5,626 nt of DNA from UBA2979 sp963694535 (GTDB lineage: Bacteria > Chloroflexota > Dehalococcoidia > UBA2979). A program made the translations under genes and the position numbers. Below are positions 1 to 5,395 of the stretch, in pieces (the first letter of the stretch is position 1; the number at the start of each line of letters is the position of its first letter). The notes beneath the pieces were generated by a model, which ran no database searches, had not been told where the DNA came from, and saw only the letters and a list, made by a program, of their open reading frames with translations. The stretch spans positions 1-5,626 of the forward strand of contig CAVODE010000100.1 of assembly GCA_963694535.1 (NCBI GenBank). Direction: 5' to 3'.

Positions 1-511
1 CGAAATGAGTATTTAAATGAATGAATTCCTGCTTAGACTCTCTGTCTCTAAACTTAACCCAGGTGGCTATCCGAGGCAGTGCCGCATCCCAGCTTTTACT
101 GCCAATTTGATCAGGATTTTCTGAAAGCCAAAACTCACCGCTATCCAAAAGCTGAAAACGATCTCGACGATAAAAGATGGGGGAAAACTCACCACTATTT
201 TTACCGTCATTTCTTCCCACGCCATACCAACTGTAGTTGGGCAATAAGACTGTAAGATCATCGATTTGGCTGCGCAGAACTTCTTGCATACCAATGAGGT
301 CAGCAGCGTGAAACCTAACAACACTTGCGACCATCCCCTTGCGATTAGGCCACGCGTGCTCGCCATCATCGGGGTTGTTGTAACGAATATTAAAACTCAA
401 AACATTGACACTGCTAGCGGCACTTGAACTAACAGCGCCTTGCTCAGCTGCTACCCCTAACTGGGCAAACATTATCAAGGTAAGTAATAGTGATGGCAAA
501 ATGGTTTTCAT
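1..511 (-). CDS. Exported endonuclease/exonuclease/phosphatase family protein (N-terminal part, cut by window edge)
   Basis: I translated this from the minus strand; it is open from the ATG at 511-509 to the left edge, giving 170 complete codons with no stop. Residues 1-22 form a Sec signal peptide (MKTILPSLLL, then a hydrophobic stretch ending GVAA before EQ), so the protein is probably periplasmic or secreted. The mature part begins with VLSFNIRYNNPDDGEHAW, the classic start of an EEP (DNase I-like) domain. N41 (in SFNIRY) and E77 (in GMQEV) fit the conserved metal-site residues. YGVGRNDG, GEFSPIFYRRDRF and WLSE follow. The window ends at LNTHF, just at the NTHFDH motif; the catalytic histidine-aspartate half lies outside. 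The family includes phosphodiesterases, nucleases and sugar-phosphate or lipid phosphatases, so the substrate cannot be named. A modest Shine-Dalgarno (TCAGG, complement of 521-525) sits 9 nt before the ATG. The gene diverges from msrB. Confidence 0.9.
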   Translation of the reverse strand, partial: MKTILPSLLLTLIMFAQLGVAAEQGAVSSSAASSVNVLSFNIRYNNPDDGEHAWPNRKGMVASVVRFHAADLIGMQEVLRSQIDDLTVLLPNYSWYGVGRNDGKNSGEFSPIFYRRDRFQLLDSGEFWLSENPDQIGSKSWDAALPRIATWVKFRDRESKQEFIHLNTHF

Positions 512-549
512 AGGATTGGACCTGATTTGTACACACCAAATAATTGGCT

Positions 550-578
550 ATTATAAGAACAATAAGTGACACTGAGAT
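550..578 (-). promoter_or_regulatory. Candidate sigma-70 promoter for the EEP gene
   Basis: Reading the minus strand, a perfect -10 hexamer TATAAT is the complement of 550-555. Seventeen bases upstream lies ATCTCA (complement of 573-578), which matches only 3 of 6 positions of the -35 consensus. Transcription would start near 543, about 30 nt before the EEP start codon. The palindrome AGTGACACT (565-573) lies between and next to the hexamers. The call rests mainly on the -10 box and the position. Confidence 0.35.
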
Positions 579-676
579 GATAGTAAATTAATGCATCTAC
601 TCTTCAAACTCTATGCCATTCGATTCACAATATAGACGACCTATATTTACTCTGTAAGAAACCGCTGGATGTGAAA

Positions 677-704
677 ATGGCAATGATGCTGAGAAACGTA
701 TAAT
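677..704 (+). promoter_or_regulatory. Candidate sigma-70 promoter for the msrB-msrA operon
   Basis: A perfect TATAAT lies at 699-704. A -35-like ATGGCA (677-682) matches 4 of 6 consensus bases with a 16-nt spacer. The start of transcription would be near 710-712, which places the 706-732 hairpin right at the 5' end of the RNA. No OxyR- or SoxR-type operator that I can recognise is present. Confidence 0.4.
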
Positions 705-705
705 C

Positions 706-732
706 TGACAGTTGCCCTGTCAAACAGGGCGA
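706..732 (+). promoter_or_regulatory. Two overlapping, mutually exclusive hairpins in the msrB leader
   Basis: GCCCTGT (714-720) and ACAGGGC (724-730) pair perfectly around a 3-nt loop; a T-G wobble and a T-A pair (713/731, 712/732) extend the stem to 9 bp. TGACAG (706-711) and CTGTCA (717-722) form a second perfect 6-bp dyad with a 5-nt loop that uses the same central bases, so both cannot form at once. No T-run follows on either strand, so this is not a standard intrinsic terminator. It could be a 5' stabilising stem-loop, a protein operator at the start site, or chance. Confidence 0.45.
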
Positions 733-778
733 GACTTATGCCAGAATATTTAACAGAATCAGCTAGAAGAAGTGAACT

Positions 779-862
779 ATGCATAGAACCACAGGATTTC
801 TCGCTGCTCTTTTAGTGACATTTTCGGCCCCCTCTGCCTTCGCTCGCAATAAAATACTATAG
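779..862 (+). CDS. 27-codon ORF encoding a Sec signal peptide; likely detached leader of msrB
   Basis: The ORF starts at ATG 779-781 and ends at TAG 860-862. The product begins MHRTTGFLAALLVTF and continues SAPSAFA|RNKIL: a positive n-region, a hydrophobic core and an AFA signal-peptidase site at residue 22, then only five more residues. A bare signal peptide is an unlikely finished product. The msrB reading frame is open from 819, upstream of this stop. Skipping a single base in the A-rich stretch AATAAAATAC (848-857) would join the signal peptide through about 20 linker residues to MsrB, giving an unbroken protein of 194 residues. So this is either the 5' part of a frameshifted exported msrB, a leader peptide, or chance. 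The Shine-Dalgarno is weak (AGAAGA, 765-770), and the ATG lies inside the palindrome CTATGCATAG (777-786). Confidence 0.45.
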   Translation: MHRTTGFLAALLVTFSAPSAFARNKIL

Positions 863-917
863 GAGCAGATCTGTTACACCCCAGCAAGTACATCGCATCA
901 ATGGCAAAAAGGAAATT

Positions 918-1364
918 ATGAGTACATATCAAAAATCACAGGATGCAATTTCTGCCCTGACGTCAGAGCAGTTCCGAGTGACCCAAGAAAGTGGTACTGA
1001 GCGCCCTGGTACTGGCGAGCTATTAGAGAACACATTGCCTGGCATATACGTAGATGTGGTCTCTGGAGAGCCTTTGTTTGCTTCGTCTGCCAAGTATGAA
1101 TCAGGATGTGGCTGGCCAAGCTTTACCAAAGCGATAGACTCAGTCAATGTTAATGAAATTACTGATACAACACATGGCATGGTCCGGACTGAAGTGCGTT
1201 CTACTCATGGTGATAGTCACCTAGGGCATGTATTTCCAGACGGGCCCAAAGATCAAGGCGGGCTGCGTTATTGTATTAATTCAGCCTCACTGCGTTTCAT
1301 CCCTCGAGATGAGATGAGCAGCCAAGGATATGAAGCCTATTTAGATCAAGTAGAGGATATTTAG
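918..1364 (+). CDS. msrB: Peptide-methionine (R)-S-oxide reductase MsrB, zinc-free type
   Basis: MsrB reduces methionine-R-sulfoxide in oxidised proteins back to methionine, with electrons usually from thioredoxin. This 148-residue protein covers the whole SelR/MsrB domain: LTSEQFRVTQESGTERP (15-30), GIYVDVVSGEPLF (42-54), SGCGWPSF (62-69), HGMVRTEVRS (86-95), GDSHLGHVF (98-106) and GLRYCINSASLRFIP (115-129). C119 is the expected catalytic cysteine and C64, 55 residues earlier, the resolving one; H101, H104, W66 and N121 fit the known active site. The two CxxC zinc motifs of the E. coli-type enzyme are absent (VVSGEPLF replaces CxxCxxPLF), so it belongs to the zinc-free group like the Neisseria/Streptococcus MsrB domains. 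ATG 918 has AAGGA at 909-913, only 4 nt away, and gives a cytoplasmic protein. An upstream signal peptide one frame off (779-862) raises the possibility of an original exported form. msrA follows after 2 nt. Confidence 0.95.
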   Translation: MSTYQKSQDAISALTSEQFRVTQESGTERPGTGELLENTLPGIYVDVVSGEPLFASSAKYESGCGWPSFTKAIDSVNVNEITDTTHGMVRTEVRSTHGDSHLGHVFPDGPKDQGGLRYCINSASLRFIPRDEMSSQGYEAYLDQVEDI

Positions 1365-1366
1365 CA

Positions 1367-1864
1367 ATGGCAAATGAACGTGCAGTCTTAGCCGGTGGTT
1401 GTTTCTGGGGCATGCAGGATCTTATTCGCAAACGGCCCGGCGTCACCGCAACGCGTGTTGGTTACACCGGCGGTGAAGTGGCCAATGCTACCTACCGCAA
1501 TCATGGCAACCATGCTGAAGGTATCGAAATATCATTCGATAATGCGGTTGTCAGCTATCGACAAATTCTAGAGCTTTTCTTTCAAATTCATGACCCCAGT
1601 ACACAGAACAGACAAGGGAACGACACCGGAACATCCTATCGCTCAGCCATTTATTACAAGTCTGATACTCAGCAGGCAGAAGCACTAAAAACCATTGCTG
1701 ATGTGGATGCCTCCGGATTATGGCCTGGAAAAGTAGTAACCGAGGTAGAAGCTGCGAGTGACTTCTGGGAAGCTGAGGTTGAACACCAAGACTATTTGGA
1801 AAAAAGCCCCAATGGCTACACCTGTCACTTCCCCAGGCCTGAATGGATACTACCTTCGGCTTGA
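1367..1864 (+). CDS. msrA: Peptide-methionine (S)-S-oxide reductase MsrA
   Basis: MsrA repairs the S-epimer of methionine sulfoxide in proteins and free methionine, complementing MsrB. The 165-residue protein is a complete short-form MsrA. GGCFWG (10-15) carries the nucleophile C12; RVGYTGG (30-36), TYRNHGNHAEGIEI (42-55, with E51 equivalent to E. coli E94), FFQIHDPSTQNRQGNDTGTSYRSAIYY and SGLWPGKVVTEV follow, and the tail has NGYTCHFPRPEW. C12 and C153 are the only cysteines, so C153 should be the resolving residue. Two differences from E. coli MsrA: GCFWGMQ instead of GCFWGVE, and a shortened loop before HAE. I believe both are typical of a known subfamily. There is no signal peptide, so it should act in the cytoplasm. 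The ATG lies 2 nt after the msrB stop, with Shine-Dalgarno AGAGG (1352-1356) inside the end of msrB, so the two genes are surely cotranscribed. No intrinsic terminator is visible after the stop. Confidence 0.96.
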   Translation: MANERAVLAGGCFWGMQDLIRKRPGVTATRVGYTGGEVANATYRNHGNHAEGIEISFDNAVVSYRQILELFFQIHDPSTQNRQGNDTGTSYRSAIYYKSDTQQAEALKTIADVDASGLWPGKVVTEVEAASDFWEAEVEHQDYLEKSPNGYTCHFPRPEWILPSA

Positions 1865-1930
1865 TAAGCTTACATCCTTTTGATCCGTTGTTAGCTTGCT
1901 ATCAGGTAATTCTGCTATAACAGCCGCCCC

Positions 1931-2257
1931 AGTAAAATTGGTTTAGGTGGTGGTTGTCACTGGTGCACCGAAGGCGTGTTTGAATTACTTCTTGGCATCG
2001 CCTACGTGAATCAAGGATGGATAGCATCAAACGGCGAGAACTCTGAAGCGGATGAAGTTTACTTCGACCCAGCAGTGATTTCTTTATCAGACTTAATCGA
2101 AATCCATTTATATACGCATGCAAGCAGATCAAACCATTCAATGCGTAGGAAATATCGATCCGCCATGTTGGTCAAGATAAGTTGGCAGAAGCTGGCTTGG
2201 GTGTTAGTTCTTGCCCATCAGAGAAACCGCTCGATTGATGTCAGGTCACTCATGTAG
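1931..2257 (+). pseudogene. Decayed second MsrA-like gene (GCHWCTE subfamily)
   Basis: This begins 66 nt after msrA on the same strand. The translation SKIGLGGGCHWCTEGVFELL, then YVNQGWIAS, FDPAVISLSDLIEIHLYTHA and SNHSMRRKYRSAM, is unmistakably an MsrA-superfamily protein. It parallels the intact neighbour (GGCFWG; ILELFFQIHD; TSYRSAIYY) but belongs to a different branch, with the active site in GCHWC. The frame opens just after TAA 1907-1909 and has no ATG before the active site; the only conventional start, GTG 1976, lies behind the catalytic cysteine. After RSAM (about 2169) the similarity stops and the frame ends at TAG 2255-2257 with unrelated residues. The frame starting at 2167 gives GQDKLAEAGLGVSS and stops at 2236-2238, so a frameshift near 2165-2170 is likely. 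The C-terminal part of the family is not found downstream. The gene therefore appears dead: start lost, frame shifted, 3' end missing. Confidence 0.75.
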
Positions 2258-2323
2258 TGATCCACCTCCATTAATTAGTCATCCTTTCGCCTACAAATTA
2301 CAGTATCCTGAACCTTCTCTTCA

Positions 2324-2390
2324 TTGAATATCTAATTGATTCAACGTTATCAATAGGGCGTTGCAATGTACTGGAATATACATTGGAGGA
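2324..2390 (+). promoter_or_regulatory. Cluster of three dyads with possible promoter and strong RBS
   Basis: Three perfect inverted repeats lie end to end: TTGAAT/ATTCAA (2324-2329, 2339-2344), CAACG/CGTTG (2342-2346, 2359-2363) and CAATGTA/TACATTG (2364-2370, 2379-2385). A weak promoter can be drawn with -35 TTGAAT (2324-2329) and -10 TATCAA (2348-2353), 18 nt apart. The last dyad overlaps a strong Shine-Dalgarno, GGAGGA (2385-2390), set 5 nt before an ATG. This is the layout of a regulated gene start, but the gene is missing. In AT-rich DNA short dyads are common, so function is only a possibility. Confidence 0.3.
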
Positions 2391-2395
2391 TAACC

Positions 2396-2425
2396 ATGCA
2401 AAAACATAATTCTCAAATGAAGTAG
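2396..2425 (+). CDS. 9-codon ORF behind a strong ribosome-binding site
   Basis: ATG 2396-2398 follows GGAGGA with ideal spacing, but the frame ends at TAG 2423-2425 after MQKHNSQMK. Reading through the stop gives about 16 more codons before a TAA. It may be the first codons of a lost gene, a leader peptide, or chance. I recognise no family. Confidence 0.2.
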   Translation: MQKHNSQMK

Positions 2426-2562
2426 CTTTTTCTACATCCGGGGCGCCTTATACTTGTAAGAACGAATAACCTATAACGCCGATAATTTTTCTGCAAACTA
2501 CTGCCGCGCTGAGCTGGAATTCGACTAGGCAACTCTACATCGCCACTAATTTCTCTCAAATC

Positions 2563-2589
2563 CTGACAGATTGGGAGTTAATCTGTCAG
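2563..2589. repeat. Perfect 10-bp inverted repeat at the end of the pseudouridine synthase gene
   Basis: CTGACAGATT (2563-2572) and AATCTGTCAG (2580-2589) pair without mismatch around a 7-nt loop. The stop codon of the minus-strand gene (2588-2586) lies inside the stem. A hairpin in this position suggests transcript termination or 3'-end protection. However, neither strand has a T-run after it, so it is not a textbook intrinsic terminator. Confidence 0.5.
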
Positions 2590-3482
2590 CACTCTAGATT
2601 GAGTTGAGTATCGCTAGTAAAGCTTCTTATCTGCTGTGTCATAGGATCAGTAAATTTCAGCTGCTGCGCTAATAACTGCATGGGTTTACTGTAATCGTCA
2701 GGCTTAACCGGCTGAAGTAATTCGGGATAATAAGTATCGTGTAGCAATGGCCAGCCAAGGCTCTGCATATGCAGACGCAGTTGGTGAGTCTTACCGGTTA
2801 TTGGATTTAGCTCAAATAGGGCTTTGTCTGCTGAACATTGCAGACAACGAATACGGGAATGGCTGTTCGCTTGCCCTTCGACGATATGCATCAAAAATCT
2901 CGTGCCGGCTTTCTCCAAACGATTGTTAATTTCCCATTGCTGGTTAATCTTCGGAGGATTGCCATTCGTACTGGCGATGGCCTGATAGGTCTTGTTAACT
3001 TGGTGTGATTCGAATAAATGATGGTAATGCTGACGTGAATTGGGACTAACCGAAAACAATACCAAGCCTGCTGTAGCTTTATCTATACGATGAACGGCTT
3101 GCAGTTGTTGATTTCCTGTCTTATTACGTAAGCGACTTTGTAGGCATTCTTCAACATATTCACCACCTGGAGTAACGGGCAGAAAATGTGGTTTGTATGC
3201 CACTAAGATCAGTTCATCCTGAAAGATGATCTTTTCTACAAAAGGTATGACGGGCTCGCTGTCAACTTCGCGATAATAATAAACTCTTTGCTGAGCCGCA
3301 AAAGGAGAGTTAGCACTAATTAGACTCCCATCATGCCAATGAACTTTTCCATCGGCTATACGTTGTTTCCAAACATCACTTGTTATGGATGGAAACTTTA
3401 ACGCAAGATATTCTAAAACAGTTGTTACACCGGGATTGTTCTGGGGCAGGCTAAGCTTAGACGGGGAGTTAGCTATAACCAT
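2586..3482 (-). CDS. RluA-family RNA pseudouridine synthase
   Basis: Enzymes of this family isomerise specific uridines in rRNA or tRNA to pseudouridine. In this 298-residue protein, residues about 20-75 resemble a short S4-like N-terminal segment (WKQRIADGKVHWHDGSLI). The catalytic domain starts near residue 84 (KIIFQDELILVAYKPHFLPV). Motif II is AVHRIDKATAGLVLFS (129-144), with catalytic aspartate D134; the usual HRLD is HRID here. KTYQAIA (164-170) holds the conserved tyrosine. Motif III is NPITGKTHQLRLHMQSLGWP (226-245), followed by LLHDTYYP. Length and motif spacing fit an intact gene. I cannot assign the exact target uridine (RluA, RluC, RluD and TruC groups are all possible), so no symbol is given. 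ATG 3482-3480 has a weak GGAT about 8 nt upstream. The gene stands alone, convergent with the msr region and divergent from the leucine-rich-repeat gene. Confidence 0.92.
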   Translation of the reverse strand: MVIANSPSKLSLPQNNPGVTTVLEYLALKFPSITSDVWKQRIADGKVHWHDGSLISANSPFAAQQRVYYYREVDSEPVIPFVEKIIFQDELILVAYKPHFLPVTPGGEYVEECLQSRLRNKTGNQQLQAVHRIDKATAGLVLFSVSPNSRQHYHHLFESHQVNKTYQAIASTNGNPPKINQQWEINNRLEKAGTRFLMHIVEGQANSHSRIRCLQCSADKALFELNPITGKTHQLRLHMQSLGWPLLHDTYYPELLQPVKPDDYSKPMQLLAQQLKFTDPMTQQIRSFTSDTQLNLEC

Positions 3483-3952
3483 AATTGTATCCGATATGGA
3501 GCCTATGAGAATTTTTTAAGGTGCTGAAAAATTAGCTCTCAACCTATCAGAACCCCAGAGTGAATTCTACAGCTATGATGCACACTCGCTATAGCTTCGT
3601 ACCTAAGCCGCCCGCATGCCACATCGCTCCATCACCCATAGCTACCGAATTTTAACTGACATTGACAAGTCAACCGCCTAAATTCAGAGACACTCCAATT
3701 AGGTATTTCTACATTGTCGCCGCATAGTTCCAAGGCGCCTAGGCACGTGATCCAAAATATCGGTGATTCTTAACCGGGACCAAATGTCGCTCTAAACCGA
3801 ATCGACTGGAAAGCCACACGGCATACCAGATGTTTTCATGCTAGGATTCTGATAGATTGAGAGTTGATTTTTCAGTAGCTCAGAGACCATCGATTAATTC
3901 CATTAGTTGCGCCACTATTAAGAATCAAAACTACTATAAAACAGGAGAACAC
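3483..3952. other. 470-bp spacer without a recognisable gene
   Basis: Both flanking genes point away from this stretch, so promoters for both should be here, but none is convincing. A good -35 (TTGACA, 3662-3667) is part of the dyad TTGAC-AA-GTCAA and has no matching -10. Other marks are the near-palindrome CCAAGGCGCCTAGG (3730-3743, one mismatch) and AGCTAT/ATAGCT (3571-3576, 3591-3596). A 26-codon ORF near 3577-3657 has no Shine-Dalgarno and no known resemblance. I see no tRNA or riboswitch. Confidence 0.5.
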
Positions 3953-5239
3953 ATGAACTGTCGCCCAAACTTGCAAAGCCTGTTTACACTTGCATTTCTA
4001 TGTTATCCCCTCTCCAGCGCGCTCGCACAAACCACCTTGTCACCCACGGATCATTGCCGAGATTTTTCGACGGATGCGATCGTCACCTTCGCCGACCAAG
4101 ACCTGGCCAATGTCGTGAACGACACTCTGGGACTGGCTGTGCAGGCAGCACTCACCTGCGGGCAAGCAGCCGAGTTAGAACAACTGATTGTGGGTACTAC
4201 GATCGAACGAGTAGTTTACGGCGGCACTTTGAGACCATCGCCCGAAAATCCTTTCGAAAGTCTGGACGGCATTCAAAATCTTACAGGTTTAACTAGACTC
4301 AACCTGATCAATCGACTTATTACTGACATTAGCCCACTCCGCACTTTGACCAATCTCGTTAACCTGAACCTGCACACCAACTGGTTCAGTGACCTTGGTC
4401 CAGTAAGAGAGTTGATCAACCTCGAACAGCTTGTCGTCAGTGAAAACCCAATCTCTGATATTAGCCCTCTGGCGGGACTCACTAAGCTAAGACGACTGCA
4501 TGTGCATGGCCTGTATCCCTACCAACTTCAGCATTATCTCGATATGGATGACGGACGTGACCCTAAAGTAATATTCAATGGCATCACTGATCTCAGTCCG
4601 CTTGCTGGGCTCACCGAAATGCGCCTGCTGCGCATTCACCTCAATGCCATATCTGATATTAGTCCTCTTGCTAACCTCACCAAACTCACCCATCTACGTA
4701 TTTATGAGAGTGAGATTAAAGACATTAGCCCCCTTGCGAACCTGAATGAACTTATATTACTTTGGGCCAATAACAACCAGATAGAAGACATCAGTGCACT
4801 GCGTGGTATGACCAACATGCAGCAACTTAGCCTGAACGATAACGCCATCTCCGAGGTTAGTGCCCTTCAGGGCATGGTCGAATTGGGGTATCTGTTTCTC
4901 AGCAATAACAGTATTGAAGACATCGCTCCTCTGCGACGACTCCATACATTGCGAATTTTGCGCCTTGAGAATAACGACATCACTGATGTGAGCGCTCTCG
5001 CCGGACTCAATCAACTTAAAGAATTGAGCCTCGCGAGGAACTGGTCCCTCTATAACGTACAAGCTCTTCTGCTGAACCAAGGCATCGGAGAAGGCGACGA
5101 GCTCGACCTCCGCTTCACCTATGTGCCCTGCTCCGACATGAACGCATTTGCCAATCTGGGGGTTACACTGCTCAGAGTTACTTCGATAAATGGCTCGGCC
5201 TGTGATGGCCGAAGACTTGAAGATGATCAGGGATTCTGA
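3953..5239 (+). CDS. Exported leucine-rich-repeat protein (internalin/SDS22-type, 12 repeats)
   Basis: The 428-residue protein begins with a Sec signal peptide (MNCRPNLQSLFTLAFLCYPL..., cleavage after SSALA near residue 26). A cap follows with IVTFADQDLANVVNDTLGL (about 43-61), like the N-cap of many bacterial internalin-like proteins. Residues 106-369 are exactly twelve 22-residue units of the form PLxxLTxLxxLxLxxNxIxDIS. The fifth unit (194-215) has lost the pattern and carries an acidic loop, DMDDGRD. The C-cap has C393 and C417; C35 and C69 lie in the N-cap, so a disulfide at each end is plausible for a periplasmic or extracellular protein. Such proteins usually bind other proteins; no catalytic motif or membrane anchor is visible, and the ligand is unknown. 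I chose ATG 3953 because AGGAG (3943-3947) sits 5 nt before it and the signal peptide starts there; an in-frame TTG at 3857 adds 32 residues without sense. Confidence 0.9.
   Translation: MNCRPNLQSLFTLAFLCYPLSSALAQTTLSPTDHCRDFSTDAIVTFADQDLANVVNDTLGLAVQAALTCGQAAELEQLIVGTTIERVVYGGTLRPSPENPFESLDGIQNLTGLTRLNLINRLITDISPLRTLTNLVNLNLHTNWFSDLGPVRELINLEQLVVSENPISDISPLAGLTKLRRLHVHGLYPYQLQHYLDMDDGRDPKVIFNGITDLSPLAGLTEMRLLRIHLNAISDISPLANLTKLTHLRIYESEIKDISPLANLNELILLWANNNQIEDISALRGMTNMQQLSLNDNAISEVSALQGMVELGYLFLSNNSIEDIAPLRRLHTLRILRLENNDITDVSALAGLNQLKELSLARNWSLYNVQALLLNQGIGEGDELDLRFTYVPCSDMNAFANLGVTLLRVTSINGSACDGRRLEDDQGF
4268..5059 (+). repeat. Twelve tandem 66-bp units coding for the leucine-rich repeats
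   Basis: The period is exactly 66 bp through 792 bp with no insertion or deletion. Protein similarity between units is high around the DISPLA(G/N)LT block, and neighbouring units at 4664-4795 share long DNA matches (GACATTAGCCC, CTTGCGAACCT-like), which points to duplication. The unit at 4532-4597 keeps its length but has lost the leucine pattern. Confidence 0.85.
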
Positions 5240-5249
5240 AAAGACTAGC

Positions 5250-5376
5250 AGGGGAAACCTATAATTTAACAACTTTACAGCGCAGAATTCGTAGAAAAAC
5301 CAAATTCAATCAAAGTAGTCGAGAGGACAACAAAACGCCAGAAATGGGTTAAGTTACTAAGTTATAGGTGTCCCCT
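5250..5376. mobile_element. 127-bp element with 29-nt terminal inverted repeats (MITE/REP-like)
   Basis: The left arm (5250-5278) starts AGGGGAAACCTATAATTTAA and the right arm (5348-5376, read on the minus strand) starts AGGGGACACCTATAACTTAG. They match at 24 of 29 positions, around a 69-nt centre without an ORF. The element fills nearly all the space between two convergent genes, starting 10 nt after the leucine-rich-repeat stop and ending 19 nt before the other gene's stop. Size, ends and place fit a miniature inverted-repeat element or a palindromic element of the kind moved by IS200/REP-type tyrosine transposases; AGGGGACAC-like ends are familiar to me from such elements, but this is memory, not a search. 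No target-site duplication is evident. Transcribed from either side it would fold into a long hairpin and might help end transcription. Confidence 0.5.
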
Positions 5377-5395
5377 AAGGGCTTTTGCAATCTCA

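Larger units (their letters stand above)
512..917. other. 406-bp divergent spacer between the EEP gene and msrB
   Basis: This stretch holds no full-length gene. It contains a candidate promoter in each direction, a pair of overlapping hairpins (706-732), and a 27-codon ORF coding for a signal peptide (779-862), each listed separately. The rest, about 580-670, is AT-rich and shows nothing I can name. If the plus-strand promoter is right, msrB has a leader of roughly 200 nt. Confidence 0.6.
2258..2562. other. Gene-free spacer with dyads and a stranded ribosome-binding site
   Basis: No gene is recognisable between the msrA-like pseudogene and the end of the pseudouridine synthase gene. The stretch has three adjacent inverted repeats (2324-2385) and a strong Shine-Dalgarno before a 9-codon ORF, listed separately. 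An open plus-strand frame across about 2480-2620 has no start codon and no resemblance I know. The region may be debris from deletion of the end of the msrA-like gene and of another gene. Confidence 0.5.

Noticed and set aside
67..369. 100-residue minus-strand ORF
   Set aside because: It is in a different frame from the EEP-family gene that covers the same DNA with strong family motifs; it is a shadow.
929..1180. Minus-strand ORFs opposite msrB (also 916-1119)
   Set aside because: They lie entirely antisense to msrB, have no ribosome-binding site and resemble nothing.
2747..2929. 60-residue plus-strand ORF
   Set aside because: It is antisense to the pseudouridine synthase gene and has no supporting features.
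3511..3532. ATTTTT/AAAAAT stem as a terminator
   Set aside because: It is made only of A-T pairs with a 10-11 nt loop and no gene ends there.
3571..3673. Possible integron attC site or tRNA in the 3483-3952 spacer
   Set aside because: There are short dyads but no matching core-site pair for attC, and no T-loop or acceptor pairing for a tRNA.
3857..3952. N-terminal extension of the leucine-rich-repeat protein from TTG 3857
   Set aside because: It would bury the signal peptide behind 32 unrelated residues; ATG 3953 has AGGAG at the right distance.
4757..5272. 171-residue minus-strand ORF opposite the leucine-rich-repeat gene
   Set aside because: Its length comes from the regular codon pattern of the repeats on the other strand; the sequence looks like no protein family and it would run through the inverted-repeat element.
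5371..5385. TCCCCTAAGGGCTTT as an intrinsic terminator
   Set aside because: The only stem is 3-4 bp with a loop that is too small; the TCCCCT part is better explained as the end of the long inverted repeat.
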